In this document: positions 47,602 through 58,020 of the stretch, in pieces
How the letters are laid out: every line of letters starts with the position of its first letter
Position numbering within the stretch: the first letter of the stretch is position 1
Assembly: GCA_002708985.1 (NCBI GenBank)
Contig: PAPS01000033.1
Span: forward strand, 69,803 to 133,802
Length of the DNA stretch: 64,000 bases
Source: Saprospirales bacterium
GTDB taxonomy: Bacteria; Bacteroidota; Bacteroidia; Chitinophagales; UBA8649
Direction: 5' to 3'
Position numbers and translations under genes: made by a program
Notes under the pieces: model-generated
What the model was told of the DNA's origin: nothing
What the model saw: the letters and a program-made list of their open reading frames with translations, nothing else
Databases searched by the model: none

Positions 47602-49073
47602 TAAGCTATAATTTCTCCTTTAAGAATGGCCTGGCTGTAATCAGTCACCTTAACTTGAATATATTCTCCAATGGTTGCGTCTCCTTTGGGAAAAACAATC
47701 ATTTTGTTCTGACTATTACGTCCGCACAAATCATCTTTCGAACGCTTAGAATATTTTTCGACTAGTACTTCAAAAGTTTTACCTAAGTCGGCTTTGTTGC
47801 GCGCTATGGAATGTTCTCTTTGCAAATCGATAATCTCTGCTAATCGACGCTTTTTATCAACTTCTAGAACATCATCTTCATAACGCTTAGCGGCAAGTGT
47901 ACCCGGTCTTTCAGAGTAAAAGAACATGTAGGCCATTTCATACTTTATCTCCTGCATGATGGATAATGTTTCTTTGTGTTGTTCTTCTGTTTCTCCACAA
48001 AACCCAGTGATGATATCAGTGGAGATAGCTGTATTAGGAAGAATTTTTCTAATGGCATCAATTCTATTCATATACCATGCTCTATCATAAGTACGGTTCA
48101 TGCGGTTTAGAACTTCAGAATTGCCACTTTGCACGGGGAGATGAATGTACTCACAGATGTTGTCATATTTTGCCATCACGTAGAGCACGTCGTCAAGCAT
48201 GTCTTTAGGGTGTGAGGTGGAAAACCTTACTCTTAGAAGCGGTGATACTTGGGCAACAGCTTCTAGAAGGTTAGCAAAGTTGAAGACATCGTCGGTATCC
48301 TTGAGTTCAATAAGTTTTTTTCCGCGAACCTTAGGATCTTCGGACCATCTGTAGGAGTCCACATTTTGGCCAAGCAGGGTAACCTCTCGGTAACCCTTGT
48401 CAAATAAATCTTGAGCCTCTGCGATGATGGATTTTGGATTCCGGCTCCTTTCTCTTCCTCGGGTAAATGGAACCACGCAAAAGGAACACATATTGTCGCA
48501 TCCACGCATTATTGAAATAAAGGCGGTAACACCGTTGCTCGAGAGTCTTACCGGGCTTATATCCGCATAAGTTTCCTCTCTAGAAAGTAAAACGTTCACT
48601 GCTTTTTGCCCACTTTCTGCCTCGGAAATTAAATCTGGTAAATGCCTGTAGGCATCCGGTCCTACGACAATGTCAACTAGCTGCTCTTCTTCAAGAAACT
48701 TCTCTTTGAGACGCTCTGCCATGCAACCTAGTACACCGATAAGCGCATCGGGTTTACGTCGTTTAACCACGCTGAAGTTTTTGAGCCGATTACGCACCCT
48801 TTGCTCAGCATTTTCACGAATAGAGCAGGTGTTCACAAAGACAAGATCAGCTTCATTATAGTCTCGTGTTGAAACGTAACCATTTTCGCATAGAACGGAA
48901 GCTACAATTTCACTATCAGAAAAATTCATTTGGCAACCATAGCTTTCTATGTAAAATCTTTTTCCGTTAGGCTGTATACCGCGTAATCCCTCTTTGACAA
49001 TGACTTCACCTTGTCGATCCTCTGATAGAAGACTGTGGTCATGTGCTTGAAAAGTTTCTTTTAAATCTAACAT
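47601..49073 (-). CDS. miaB: tRNA-2-methylthio-N6-dimethylallyladenosine synthase
   Basis: [75 protein letters not shown]. Confidence 0.96.
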   Translation of the reverse strand: MLDLKETFQAHDHSLLSEDRQGEVIVKEGLRGIQPNGKRFYIESYGCQMNFSDSEIVASVLCENGYVSTRDYNEADLVFVNTCSIRENAEQRVRNRLKNFSVVKRRKPDALIGVLGCMAERLKEKFLEEEQLVDIVVGPDAYRHLPDLISEAESGQKAVNVLLSREETYADISPVRLSSNGVTAFISIMRGCDNMCSFCVVPFTRGRERSRNPKSIIAEAQDLFDKGYREVTLLGQNVDSYRWSEDPKVRGKKLIELKDTDDVFNFANLLEAVAQVSPLLRVRFSTSHPKDMLDDVLYVMAKYDNICEYIHLPVQSGNSEVLNRMNRTYDRAWYMNRIDAIRKILPNTAISTDIITGFCGETEEQHKETLSIMQEIKYEMAYMFFYSERPGTLAAKRYEDDVLEVDKKRRLAEIIDLQREHSIARNKADLGKTFEVLVEKYSKRSKDDLCGRNSQNKMIVFPKGDATIGEYIQVKVTDYSQAILKGEIIA

Positions 49074-49271
49074 TGTATATGCTTCTAAAAAGTTAACAAA
49101 GGTAAGGCCGTTTCTGTTTATGACAAAATGTCAGTTTTGTGTACAGCGGATAAAAATATTGTTGAGGTGAATTGGACCGAAGAGATTGAATGGTTGAGTT
49201 ATAAACTTATTATCGAACGATCGAGGCATAACTTGTGACATGAGATGAGAAGATCTTGTGATATGATTTAG

Positions 49272-49303
49272 TTGCCTATTAGGTGCAACTCGCTCTAAGT
49301 TTG
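49272..49303 (+). promoter_or_regulatory. candidate Bacteroidota promoter: TTG (49272-49274) - 21 nt - TAAGTTTG (49296-49303)
   Basis: Matches TTG / TAnnTTTG architecture; lies upstream of the MBOAT/SGNH pair. Confidence 0.45.
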
Positions 49304-49329
49304 AGTATCTTTAAACTAAACTTAAAACA

Positions 49330-49386
49330 ATGAAAAAGGAATTTAATTTGGCCTTTACAATAATCTTGTCAGGGTTATTTTTCTAA
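49330..49386 (+). other. possible 18-aa leader ORF / truncated signal peptide
   Basis: ATG...TAA: MKKEFNLAFTIILSGLFF*. Confidence 0.3.
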
Positions 49387-49428
49387 AGTCCTTTTTTATA
49401 GTCCCTTTAAATTGCCACTTCTTGAGTA

Positions 49429-50877
49429 ATGCTTTTTAATTCAATAGATTTTGCGATTTTCCTACCAATAGTCTTTTCACTTTATTGGTTTGTAAATAGC
49501 AAAAGTCTTACGCTTCAAAATATCCTTATTGTCGTAGCCAGCTATTTCTTTTATGGCTGGTGGGATTGGAGATTTCTTTCTCTAATAGTGTTCAGTACTG
49601 TGGTGGATTATACCGTTGGACAACAGCTGCGGCGTTCAGATAATCAGCGTAAACGTAAACTACTGTTGTGGACGAGCATTGTCGTTAATCTTGGGTTTTT
49701 AGGATTCTTTAAATACTATAATTTCTTTTTAGAGAATTTTATCCGTGGCTTCTCCCTATTTGGGCAAGATATTCAGGCAAACACCTTACATATCATTCTA
49801 CCCGTTGGCATCAGCTTTTACACATTTCAGACGATGAGCTACACAATTGACGTGTACAGAAGAAAGCTAGAACCCACCAACGATTTTATTGCCTTTTCAG
49901 CCTTTGTAAGCTTCTTTCCTCAATTGGTTGCAGGTCCTATTGAACGAGCCACCCATCTTCTGCCGCAGTTCTACAAGAAGCGGACCTTTGACTATTCGAA
50001 GGCGGTTGACGGCATGCGTCAGATCCTTTGGGGTTTGTTTAAGAAAGTGGTTATCGCCGACAACTGTGCAGTGATTGCCAATCAAATTTTCAATAATTCG
50101 GCAGACATGAATGGCAGCACGCTTGCTCTGGGTGCGTTGTTTTTTACTTTTCAAATCTATGGTGACTTTTCAGGCTATTCCGACATTGCTATAGGAGCGT
50201 CAAGGCTTTTTGGATTTGACTTGATGCAGAACTTTAACTTTCCTTATTTCTCAAGAGACATCGCTGAATTTTGGCGCCGGTGGCATATTTCTCTTTCTAC
50301 GTGGTTTAGAGACTATCTATATATCCCATTAGGCGGGAGTCGTGGCGGTACTTGGATAAAAGTCAGAAATACCTTCATCATTTTTATAGTAAGCGGATTT
50401 TGGCATGGTGCGAATTGGACATTTATTGTATGGGGTGCATTGAATGCCCTTTATTTCTTGCCTCTATTGTTGACTAATAATAATCGAAAGAATTTAGAGA
50501 CGGTTGCTCAAGGTCGGCTGCTTCCAAGCGGTAGGGAGGCATTATCTATACTTGTAACCTTTGGATTAACAGTAGTTGCATGGATATTCTTTCGAGCGGA
50601 AAATATAGGCCATGCGCTTAACTATATCGGTGAAATGTTTTCGCCATCGCTTTTTTCAATGCCAAACTTTACTGCGCTGTCTGGGGCGTTAATTACGATA
50701 GTACTTCTATTGGTTTTTGTAGTTATTGAATGGATAGGAAGGGACGGGCAATATGCCATTGCTCATATAGGCCTGCGATGGAAACGTCCGTTTCGGTATG
50801 CGATGTATTATGCTATTTTGTTGGCTATTTTTTGGTTTGGTGGTCAAGAGCAAGAATTTATATACTTCCAGTTTTAG
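49429..50877 (+). CDS. MBOAT-family (DltB/AlgI-like) membrane-bound O-acyltransferase
   Basis: LPVGISFYTFQTMSYTIDVYRRKLEPTNDFIAFSAFVSFFPQLVAGPIERA, FWRRWHISLSTWFRDYLYIPLGGSRGG, FWHGANWTFIVWG. Confidence 0.96.
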   Translation: MLFNSIDFAIFLPIVFSLYWFVNSKSLTLQNILIVVASYFFYGWWDWRFLSLIVFSTVVDYTVGQQLRRSDNQRKRKLLLWTSIVVNLGFLGFFKYYNFFLENFIRGFSLFGQDIQANTLHIILPVGISFYTFQTMSYTIDVYRRKLEPTNDFIAFSAFVSFFPQLVAGPIERATHLLPQFYKKRTFDYSKAVDGMRQILWGLFKKVVIADNCAVIANQIFNNSADMNGSTLALGALFFTFQIYGDFSGYSDIAIGASRLFGFDLMQNFNFPYFSRDIAEFWRRWHISLSTWFRDYLYIPLGGSRGGTWIKVRNTFIIFIVSGFWHGANWTFIVWGALNALYFLPLLLTNNNRKNLETVAQGRLLPSGREALSILVTFGLTVVAWIFFRAENIGHALNYIGEMFSPSLFSMPNFTALSGALITIVLLLVFVVIEWIGRDGQYAIAHIGLRWKRPFRYAMYYAILLAIFWFGGQEQEFIYFQF

Positions 50878-50880
50878 CCC

Positions 50881-51756
50881 ATGAAGCGATTTATATGCAA
50901 ATTCTGTTTGTTCCTTTTGATTCCGGTCTTATTTTTTGGCTGTAATATGGTAATCAATTATTTTATTTATACAGGCTCAAGTAAATCGATCCCAAAAAGT
51001 AATATTCTCATTGCAGGTGATTCGCATACTCAGCGAAGTTTAAATCCCAAGTATTTCCATGATGCGCAAAATATATCACAATCGGCAGAACCATACGTTA
51101 TAACCTATTGGAAGCTTAAAAAGATAGTTCAATCAACCATTCCTGATACGTTGATTATCGGTCTAGCTCCTCACAACATTTCTCAGTTTAATGACTTAAA
51201 ATTTTCAAATCAACTGTGGGCGAGCGAAATGTTCAGTCGGAGTTATCCAATAGAGGAGTTCAGTGATATCTCAGATAAAATTGCTATAGATTTTGCTACC
51301 TATTACAAGGTATTATGGAAACAAACCGCATTCTATCCCAAAAGCACTCATAATCCTTTTGTAGGGCGATATGAAAATGTGGAGAGAAGCTATATTACGG
51401 ATATAGATGATGCCGTTAACCGTCATTATTATCTAAATGGAGAGGCTTTGGGAGTATCTGACTTAGCCCTTGAATACTTAGATTCCATTGTTTCACTATC
51501 GAATGCAGAGGACATTACATTAGTCATGGTAAGTAATCCTGTGCATGAACAGTACCTCAACAAAATTCCTGATCCGATCATGCAAAAGTTTGAAGAGTTG
51601 ATCGAGGTATATAGCGATGAGCATTTTGTATTTGATAAAACCAGGTCGCCTTATCCAGATACTCTCTACCTAAATGCGGACCATATGAATGAGTCTGGTG
51701 CAAAGCGATTTACGATGGAGCTCATCGATTACCTGAAAACAATACGGGAAAATTAG
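50881..51756 (+). CDS. SGNH-fold-like exported protein, putative partner of the MBOAT
   Basis: N-terminal lipobox/TM (LFFGC); ILIAGDSHTQRSLNP (GDS-like block I); ADHMNESGAKRFTMELIDYL (D-H block V). Confidence 0.75.
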   Translation: MKRFICKFCLFLLIPVLFFGCNMVINYFIYTGSSKSIPKSNILIAGDSHTQRSLNPKYFHDAQNISQSAEPYVITYWKLKKIVQSTIPDTLIIGLAPHNISQFNDLKFSNQLWASEMFSRSYPIEEFSDISDKIAIDFATYYKVLWKQTAFYPKSTHNPFVGRYENVERSYITDIDDAVNRHYYLNGEALGVSDLALEYLDSIVSLSNAEDITLVMVSNPVHEQYLNKIPDPIMQKFEELIEVYSDEHFVFDKTRSPYPDTLYLNADHMNESGAKRFTMELIDYLKTIREN

Positions 51757-51763
51757 TAAATGC

Positions 51764-52171
51764 CTAAAATATGCCTCTTGGAGCATCTTCATGGTCTTCC
51801 CAAATACCATCCCACCATAGATCAGTGCTAAAAGCACCGCTTTCAACTAGATACCATTTACCATTGATTCTTTTGAATAGTGCTTCAACATGGCAACAAT
51901 CGTAGTCATAATTGGGAAGGATAATTTCTTGCCTATCTCTTCTTTGAGCATCTCCCATAAACCATGCATAACCATTGCCTACTTTGAAATGATTTACTAC
52001 AAAAACGAATTCCTGCTCAAATTCCTGATATAGATTGGCTCTTAATATATCAAGCATCATCGTTCTATCCTCGGCATTTGATGTTGTCTTAATTTTATAA
52101 TTCTGAATGGATTGTGAAAATCCAAAGAGGGATAGATTTGCAAAGAATAGGATGGTAATAAACTTTTTCAT
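51764..52171 (-). CDS. hypothetical secreted protein
   Basis: Signal peptide; RTMMLDILRANLYQEFEQEFVFVVNHFKVGNGYAWFMGDAQRRD...CCHVEALFKRINGKWYLVESG. Confidence 0.75.
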   Translation of the reverse strand: MKKFITILFFANLSLFGFSQSIQNYKIKTTSNAEDRTMMLDILRANLYQEFEQEFVFVVNHFKVGNGYAWFMGDAQRRDRQEIILPNYDYDCCHVEALFKRINGKWYLVESGAFSTDLWWDGIWEDHEDAPRGIF

Positions 52172-52231
52172 AACGTATATAATTGATGCATAAAGGTAAT
52201 CTAATCAGTCTATACTTATGCGCACAATTTT

Positions 52232-52594
52232 CTACCGCCCACCCTTTGATTTTACTTGAAAGCCCTGATTTTCAAGATAGGCCAAGGTTTTTTTTCGTTG
52301 GTCCCCCTGTATAAGAATTAATCCATCTTTGACCGATCCTCCGACCCCACAGTGCTGCTTTAGTTTTTTACCGAGTTCGGTTAGTTCAAGATCACTTCCT
52401 TGGAAATCTTCGACGAGTGTGACGGATTTGCCTCCTCGTTGCTTACGGTCTAAGCTTACGTAAAGCTTTTGGAATTGCGGTGGAATAGAAGGTTGATTAT
52501 CGCTGTCTTTAGATACTTCATAATCATATTCTTCGGGATTGGTGCTGTAGACCATACCATCACCCCGCTGCCATTTCTTACTTCTTTTGCTCAT
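52232..52594 (-). CDS. SUI1/YciH-family translation factor homolog
   Basis: YVSLDRKQRGGKSVTLVEDFQGSDLELTELGKKLKQHCGVGGSVKDGLILIQGDQRKKTLAYLENQGF. Confidence 0.93.
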   Translation of the reverse strand: MSKRSKKWQRGDGMVYSTNPEEYDYEVSKDSDNQPSIPPQFQKLYVSLDRKQRGGKSVTLVEDFQGSDLELTELGKKLKQHCGVGGSVKDGLILIQGDQRKKTLAYLENQGFQVKSKGGR

Positions 52595-52627
52595 CTTTAT
52601 TATTCTATTAAAAACTTGATATCAATT

Positions 52628-54205
52628 TTATTCCTTTATAAATGGAATGGTGTGGCTTTGACCATCGATGCTCAACTGAAAATAATATTGCCCATGGTCG
52701 AGGTGCGATAGATCCATCGCTAGGGTATTACTCGATATATTATCCAGATGCATTAACAATTTCCCATCCAAGGTGTAGAGATCCAATATTGTTGGGTTTG
52801 ATGTGCTTGGAAATTCAAGCCAGGTAGAACTTTGTACGGGATTGGGACTGATTTGAATGGGATGGTCTTCAGCAAGGCTTGAAATACTGGTCGGTGGTCC
52901 TGGGCAAGTGAGTATGACGTCTAACAGGGTAACAGAGTCCAAAGCAAGCTCGACATTTGGGACAATCTTCGACGTACATCCTTTACCAGAAAATCGTATG
53001 GCGTAGGTGCCAGCCTGATCGAGCCCATTGCTGTAATCACCTGACGGCCGACTGCGCTTTATAGCGTCTGTTCCAAGAATTTCTATTTGAATGTTGGCCA
53101 GCGGAAACCCTGAATTTCCTTCAGTTATGTTTCCCTCGAGATAGGCCGCCGATGCAAATTGAGGTTGCATAAGATAAAGACCCTCTTCGATGTCAGAGGC
53201 GGCAATCATTCCATTGCTAAAAAATGGATAAACTCCCCAGCAACCGTAGAATTCAGGTATAGAAGGGAAAGGGGAAGTATCAAAGTTTCCTACTTCAACG
53301 AGATTGCTTTTGCGCTTAGCATTAATCAGTACGACGCCATCTGTATAATGAGAAGCTACAATGTAATCTCTAATCCAAAAGGCATTGTGAGGAATAACTC
53401 CACTTCCTTCGTTTCGCTGATATCGATCAGTTTCCCTGATGTCTAGTAAATCACTTACATCATATACATCAATATTGGCACCTTCAATCTCATCGACGGT
53501 AACTAAGTACTGACCGGTTGAATCAAGCCAACATTGGTGGGTAAAGTTTGAGGAGGTGGGGAAGCGGGCTAGTATAGTTGGGCTTTCCGGGTTGCTGTTA
53601 TCGACCACGGCTTGTGTTCCATTCCGTATTTCAGAAAGATACATTGTATCACCTCTGACGTAGCCGTCATGTACGTATTGCTCCGTATAACTTCCAAGGT
53701 AAGTGGGTTGGTAGCGATTAACGGTGTTTACATCAAATACGTCGACTCCACCGACATAGAGATTACTTCCAAAGAGGTAGCCATATCCCTTTTCGTCAAT
53801 ATATATGTTGTGTGCTCTTTGAAGGTTCAATGTGTCAGCGGTAAATCGCTCGAAATGAATAGAGTCGGGTAGAAAGCTTAAATCGATAATATCTAGTCCA
53901 CCTCCCTCGTCATTGGTGACGTAAGCGAAATTGTCCCAGGTTTTGATATCCCGCCATTGGCTTTGAATTCCGGGAATACTGTGCAATGGTATTATGTTGT
54001 TTGGATCGGTGACGTCAAGGATCAAAGTTTTGGAGTTTTGCCCGAGCAATACATATTGGTTTCCCAAGGAGTCTTCATAGCCCCATATGTCATTATTTTC
54101 CTCCTCACTCGGATAAAACCCAAGGAAATCTAGTTGTCCAAAAACATGTGGGTTAAAGAGGAAATAAAAAGAAGCAGTAAGTACGGATAATAGGTAGGGT
54201 CGCAT
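52628..54205 (-). CDS. choice-of-anchor-B / LVIVD-repeat secreted protein with T9SS sorting domain (start MRPYLLS)
   Basis: Repeats such as NQYVLLGQNSKTLILDVTDPNNI, FAYVTNDEGGGLDIIDLSFLPD, VDVFDVNTVNRYQPTYLGSY; C-terminal ISPNPVQSSTWLEF...LDLYTLDGKLLM...LDHGQYYFQLS. Confidence 0.9.
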   Translation of the reverse strand: MRPYLLSVLTASFYFLFNPHVFGQLDFLGFYPSEEENNDIWGYEDSLGNQYVLLGQNSKTLILDVTDPNNIIPLHSIPGIQSQWRDIKTWDNFAYVTNDEGGGLDIIDLSFLPDSIHFERFTADTLNLQRAHNIYIDEKGYGYLFGSNLYVGGVDVFDVNTVNRYQPTYLGSYTEQYVHDGYVRGDTMYLSEIRNGTQAVVDNSNPESPTILARFPTSSNFTHQCWLDSTGQYLVTVDEIEGANIDVYDVSDLLDIRETDRYQRNEGSGVIPHNAFWIRDYIVASHYTDGVVLINAKRKSNLVEVGNFDTSPFPSIPEFYGCWGVYPFFSNGMIAASDIEEGLYLMQPQFASAAYLEGNITEGNSGFPLANIQIEILGTDAIKRSRPSGDYSNGLDQAGTYAIRFSGKGCTSKIVPNVELALDSVTLLDVILTCPGPPTSISSLAEDHPIQISPNPVQSSTWLEFPSTSNPTILDLYTLDGKLLMHLDNISSNTLAMDLSHLDHGQYYFQLSIDGQSHTIPFIKE

Positions 54206-54210
54206 AGTGT

Positions 54211-55755
54211 TTAGTCGAGATAAGGTACGGCCTCTATTCCCACGAGTTTCATCCACTGAATGTCATAGGATTGCCAATACCCTGGCTGATTAACTTCAGG
54301 ATATCTTGAAAAAAATGGAGCTTGCATGAAGTTAATATTGCTCACCGAAGTGTCGCATGGATTGATGGTCAGGCTATCTTCTTCCATTGATAAAAATGCC
54401 CTTCCCCCTTGTCGAATTCCTTGGTCAATAGAGGTCATAATCTCATAGCCTAGCTTGAAACTCTCACTTGGATTGAGGTTGGTTGCCTGCCGGACCTGAT
54501 AAATACTTTCCTGGGGTAGGCATGTCATCTCCTTGCGTTGATAGCTCGGGATTATAAGATTGGTCATTAACACCTTGTGATATTCTAATTGTTTAGTATC
54601 CAACCACTCTTCCAATCCCACAGCCGTAGCACTTGAAGTATTTTTTATTATTGGTGAGAACAATTCATAGAACCTTACAATGAGTTGATCGTTTTTTGTT
54701 GGATAATGGATAAATGCTTTTCGCCCAGGCACAAGGCATTTTGTTTTAAGTGATGATACAGTTTCACCTTTTAGGATACCATAAATGACTGGCGTAAACT
54801 TTGTATTGTATGTCTCATTAAATGCGAGCACTGCAGTTTTCATATCTGCGAATAAATTATTGTACCGAGGATTTGTATCCGGTTGAAAAACGATAATGTA
54901 GGCTGAGCTATCCTTTCTCGCTGCTACCTCTAGACTTGAGTAGAACGTTTCGAGGTAACTGGGTTGATATCCGATGTAGTTACCGTTAAGCATTGAGGTG
55001 TCAAGTTTCGTACAACCTGGATCGAATACCGCTGCGCCATTTTCTTTAGCAAATGACAGAGTAGACCGGAGCATAGAATTGGCCTTACCTCCAAAACCGG
55101 GTCCAATGATAAAATCTGGTGGATTTTGCTCCAATAGACTTAAAATTGCTTGATTGCTATCTACTGAATTTAGGTTGTCCCAAATACTGAGATTAAGTTG
55201 AATTGAGGTGTCGGATCGATAACTGAGATAAGACATTATTCCATCATATAAATCATAATTTTGAAATAGTGATTTAGGCATTGTGAGCTTGGCCGCATTA
55301 GGCATGACCTTCCCGATTTCTAGTTTCCACTGCCCTAAGGCACTTGGCATAACATCGCTTCGAAAGGGAAGAATTATTGCAATATCATATGCATCCTTCC
55401 AAACGATTTGGTTTTCGAGGATTCTTATTTTTTGGTCAATTCGACCTATTAATTCATCGATATAGGCTATCACGTCCTCACGCATCGATGAATCAAAGGG
55501 ATTACTTTCTTGTTTAAGCCGTAACAAAAAAGTACGTTCCTTAACAAGCATGATGACACTATCTTTTCTTAAGCTATCTTGAAATATTTGAGCTTCTTTG
55601 GCGGATAGCGCGCGGACCGTGTCTTGTCCCATCATATTGGTGGAAGAATCCATCGTAAGCTCAAACATTTGAGCATGGGTCGAGGTGCCTAGACTCAGAA
55701 ATAAGAAAAAGATAAACTGCCGCAAGGTCTTTGATGTCAAGAATAATTTTTGCAT
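54211..55755 (-). CDS. periplasmic-binding-protein-like (type 1) secreted protein, guaA-linked
   Basis: Start MQKLFLTSKTLRQFIFF; DAYDIAIILPFRSDVMP...DGIMSYLSYRSDTSIQLNLSIWDNLNS...PDFIIGPGFGGKANSML. Confidence 0.72.
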   Translation of the reverse strand: MQKLFLTSKTLRQFIFFLFLSLGTSTHAQMFELTMDSSTNMMGQDTVRALSAKEAQIFQDSLRKDSVIMLVKERTFLLRLKQESNPFDSSMREDVIAYIDELIGRIDQKIRILENQIVWKDAYDIAIILPFRSDVMPSALGQWKLEIGKVMPNAAKLTMPKSLFQNYDLYDGIMSYLSYRSDTSIQLNLSIWDNLNSVDSNQAILSLLEQNPPDFIIGPGFGGKANSMLRSTLSFAKENGAAVFDPGCTKLDTSMLNGNYIGYQPSYLETFYSSLEVAARKDSSAYIIVFQPDTNPRYNNLFADMKTAVLAFNETYNTKFTPVIYGILKGETVSSLKTKCLVPGRKAFIHYPTKNDQLIVRFYELFSPIIKNTSSATAVGLEEWLDTKQLEYHKVLMTNLIIPSYQRKEMTCLPQESIYQVRQATNLNPSESFKLGYEIMTSIDQGIRQGGRAFLSMEEDSLTINPCDTSVSNINFMQAPFFSRYPEVNQPGYWQSYDIQWMKLVGIEAVPYLD

Positions 55756-55778
55756 TTCTGGTAGATTAAAATACTTCT

Positions 55779-57308
55779 TTATTCCCATTCTATAGTGGCG
55801 GGAGGGTTCGAACTAATATCGTAGACGACTCGATTAATGCCTTTCACTCGATTGATGATTTGATTGGACACATTGGCTAAAAAAGTAGAGGGCAGGGGAT
55901 ACCAATCTGCGGTCATTCCATCCACTGAAGTCACGGCGCGAAGGGCTAAAACAGATTCATAAGTTCTTTCATCTCCCATGACGCCAACGCTTCGCGTATC
56001 CAATAACATTGCTCCTGCTTGCCAAATCTTTTCATAAAGTCCCCCTTTCTTTAAGGCAGCGATGAAGATCGCATCTGCTTCTTGTAGCATAGTCACTCGT
56101 TCTTCTGTAATGGGGCCTAGTATTCTTATGGCGAGTCCAGGGCCTGGGAAGGGGTGCCTGCCAATGATTTCTTCGGGCATATTCATCTGTCGACCAACTC
56201 GTCGAACTTCATCTTTGAACAACATACGAAGGGGTTCTACAAGTTTCAGGCCAAGAGTTTCAGGCAGACCTCCTACATTATGATGCGACTTGATCGTAAC
56301 GGAAGGGCCATGAACTGATACGGACTCAATAACGTCTGGGTAAATCGTTCCTTGGCCTAGCCACTGGGCATTATTAATTGCCTTGGCTTCTTTTTCAAAG
56401 ACATCGATAAAGCGTTTTCCAATTCGTTTGCGTTTTTGCTCCGGTTCGGCAACCCCTTGTAAGTCATGCAAGAAATTAGCTGAGGCATCGACTCCTTTCA
56501 CATTAAGTCCAAGTCCTTTATAGGATGTAAGCACCTCATCAAACTCGTTTTTGCGAAGTAAGCCGTTGTTTACAAAAATGCAATGCAGGTGATCTCCAAT
56601 CGCACGATGCAACAACAAAGCGGCAACCGATGAGTCTACTCCCCCAGATAGACCGAGTACGACAGACTCATCGCCAAGCTTTTCTTTAAGTCTAGTTACT
56701 GTATTTTCTACAAATTGGGCTGGAGACCAATCTTTTTTTAGCCTAGCGATATCAAAAATGAAGTTCTCTATGATCTTTCTACCATCTTCGGAGTGCGTTA
56801 CTTCAGGATGAAACTGCAAACCATATAGTGGGGGCAAGTCCTGATTATTTCTTTTAAAAGCTGCTACGGGTATGCTTTCTGTTTTCGCAATGACTGAAAA
56901 TCCAGAAGGAATTTCTGTAATCGAATCGCCATGAGACATCCAAACAGTCTCCTTATCAACGCCTTTCCAAAGAGAATCTTCATTGGATACAACGAGTTTG
57001 CTTCGGCCATACTCACGGTGCTGGCTGCGCTCAACTGTTCCACCCATATGATGTGCTATGCTTTGAGCACCGTAGCAAACTGCTAAACAGGGAATATGGT
57101 TAGAAAGATCTTCCCACGCGATCTGAGGCGCATGATCTTCCAAACAAGAAAAGGGGCTTCCAGAAAAAATAACGGCCTTAGCCTTGAGGGCATCCTCATG
57201 TTTGGTGTAGGGTAGAATCTCGCAATACACTCCACATTCTCGAATACGGCGTGCAATGAGTTGGGTATACTGAGAACCGAAGTCAAGAATGATTAATTGT
57301 GTTTCCAT
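55779..57308 (-). CDS. guaA: GMP synthase (glutamine-hydrolysing)
   Basis: [80 protein letters not shown]. Confidence 0.98.
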   Translation of the reverse strand: METQLIILDFGSQYTQLIARRIRECGVYCEILPYTKHEDALKAKAVIFSGSPFSCLEDHAPQIAWEDLSNHIPCLAVCYGAQSIAHHMGGTVERSQHREYGRSKLVVSNEDSLWKGVDKETVWMSHGDSITEIPSGFSVIAKTESIPVAAFKRNNQDLPPLYGLQFHPEVTHSEDGRKIIENFIFDIARLKKDWSPAQFVENTVTRLKEKLGDESVVLGLSGGVDSSVAALLLHRAIGDHLHCIFVNNGLLRKNEFDEVLTSYKGLGLNVKGVDASANFLHDLQGVAEPEQKRKRIGKRFIDVFEKEAKAINNAQWLGQGTIYPDVIESVSVHGPSVTIKSHHNVGGLPETLGLKLVEPLRMLFKDEVRRVGRQMNMPEEIIGRHPFPGPGLAIRILGPITEERVTMLQEADAIFIAALKKGGLYEKIWQAGAMLLDTRSVGVMGDERTYESVLALRAVTSVDGMTADWYPLPSTFLANVSNQIINRVKGINRVVYDISSNPPATIEWE

Positions 57309-57447
57309 GCGCTAGTGAATTGGTGTAAAAATAAGCGGAGGTCGCAAACCTTTAGTACTAGTTAACATCTATTCATAAACATCTGCTCGTAACAACCTGG
57401 AAATATTGTTGATTTAATGTACCTTGTATCTAACCAAATAAATCATA

Positions 57448-57933
57448 ATGAAATCTTTACATCTCATTGTAAGCATCTTATTGACAAGTATTGCGTTTTC
57501 TTCATGCAGCAGTAGCAATGGTGCTAAGCGAGCTAGTGACTTATGCGATTGTGCCATGGATGGCAACATGATCAGTGTAGAAACCATATCAGGTATAAGT
57601 GATGAAGCAACAGAGGAACTTGAACAATGCGTTCGTGGGGTAATGAAAGATATAAAGAGCGACGTCGGGGATATGGAAAAGGAAGACCAAGTAGATTATC
57701 TCAGAGAAATGATGCAAGGCGTGTTTGATACAGAGTGTTATGAAACAACAGCAATGCTTGGCTTGAGTTTTATGAGCTTAGAAAGTATAATTGACTTAGC
57801 CCTTTCAGAAGATGGTTTAGATGAACTCTTTGGAGGTGGGTCGTATGAAGAATATGATTACGAGAGTGAATATGATTTTGATAATTTCGAGTACTACCAT
57901 GATGCTGAATACGGCGAAGATTATGACTTGTAG
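57448..57933 (+). CDS. hypothetical lipoprotein with acidic, tyrosine-rich tail
   Basis: Lipobox IAFSSC; C-terminal GGGSYEEYDYESEYDFDNFEYYHDAEYGEDYDL. Confidence 0.8.
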   Translation: MKSLHLIVSILLTSIAFSSCSSSNGAKRASDLCDCAMDGNMISVETISGISDEATEELEQCVRGVMKDIKSDVGDMEKEDQVDYLREMMQGVFDTECYETTAMLGLSFMSLESIIDLALSEDGLDELFGGGSYEEYDYESEYDFDNFEYYHDAEYGEDYDL

Positions 57934-57962
57934 TCTTTTTAATCCTGCGAAGTAAAAGTATA

Positions 57963-57988
57963 GGCATGGTGAACACCATGCCTTTTTT
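57963..57988 (+). terminator. Rho-independent terminator
   Basis: GGCATGGTG-AA-CACCATGCC followed by TTTTTT. Confidence 0.88.
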
Positions 57989-58020
57989 ATGGGTTACCTG
58001 TAATAACAAAACTCTTAATT

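Noticed and set aside
49128-49238. 36-codon [39 protein letters not shown] in the miaB-MBOAT gap
   Set aside because: Short, no clear ribosome-binding context or recognisable motif; more likely non-coding regulatory DNA.
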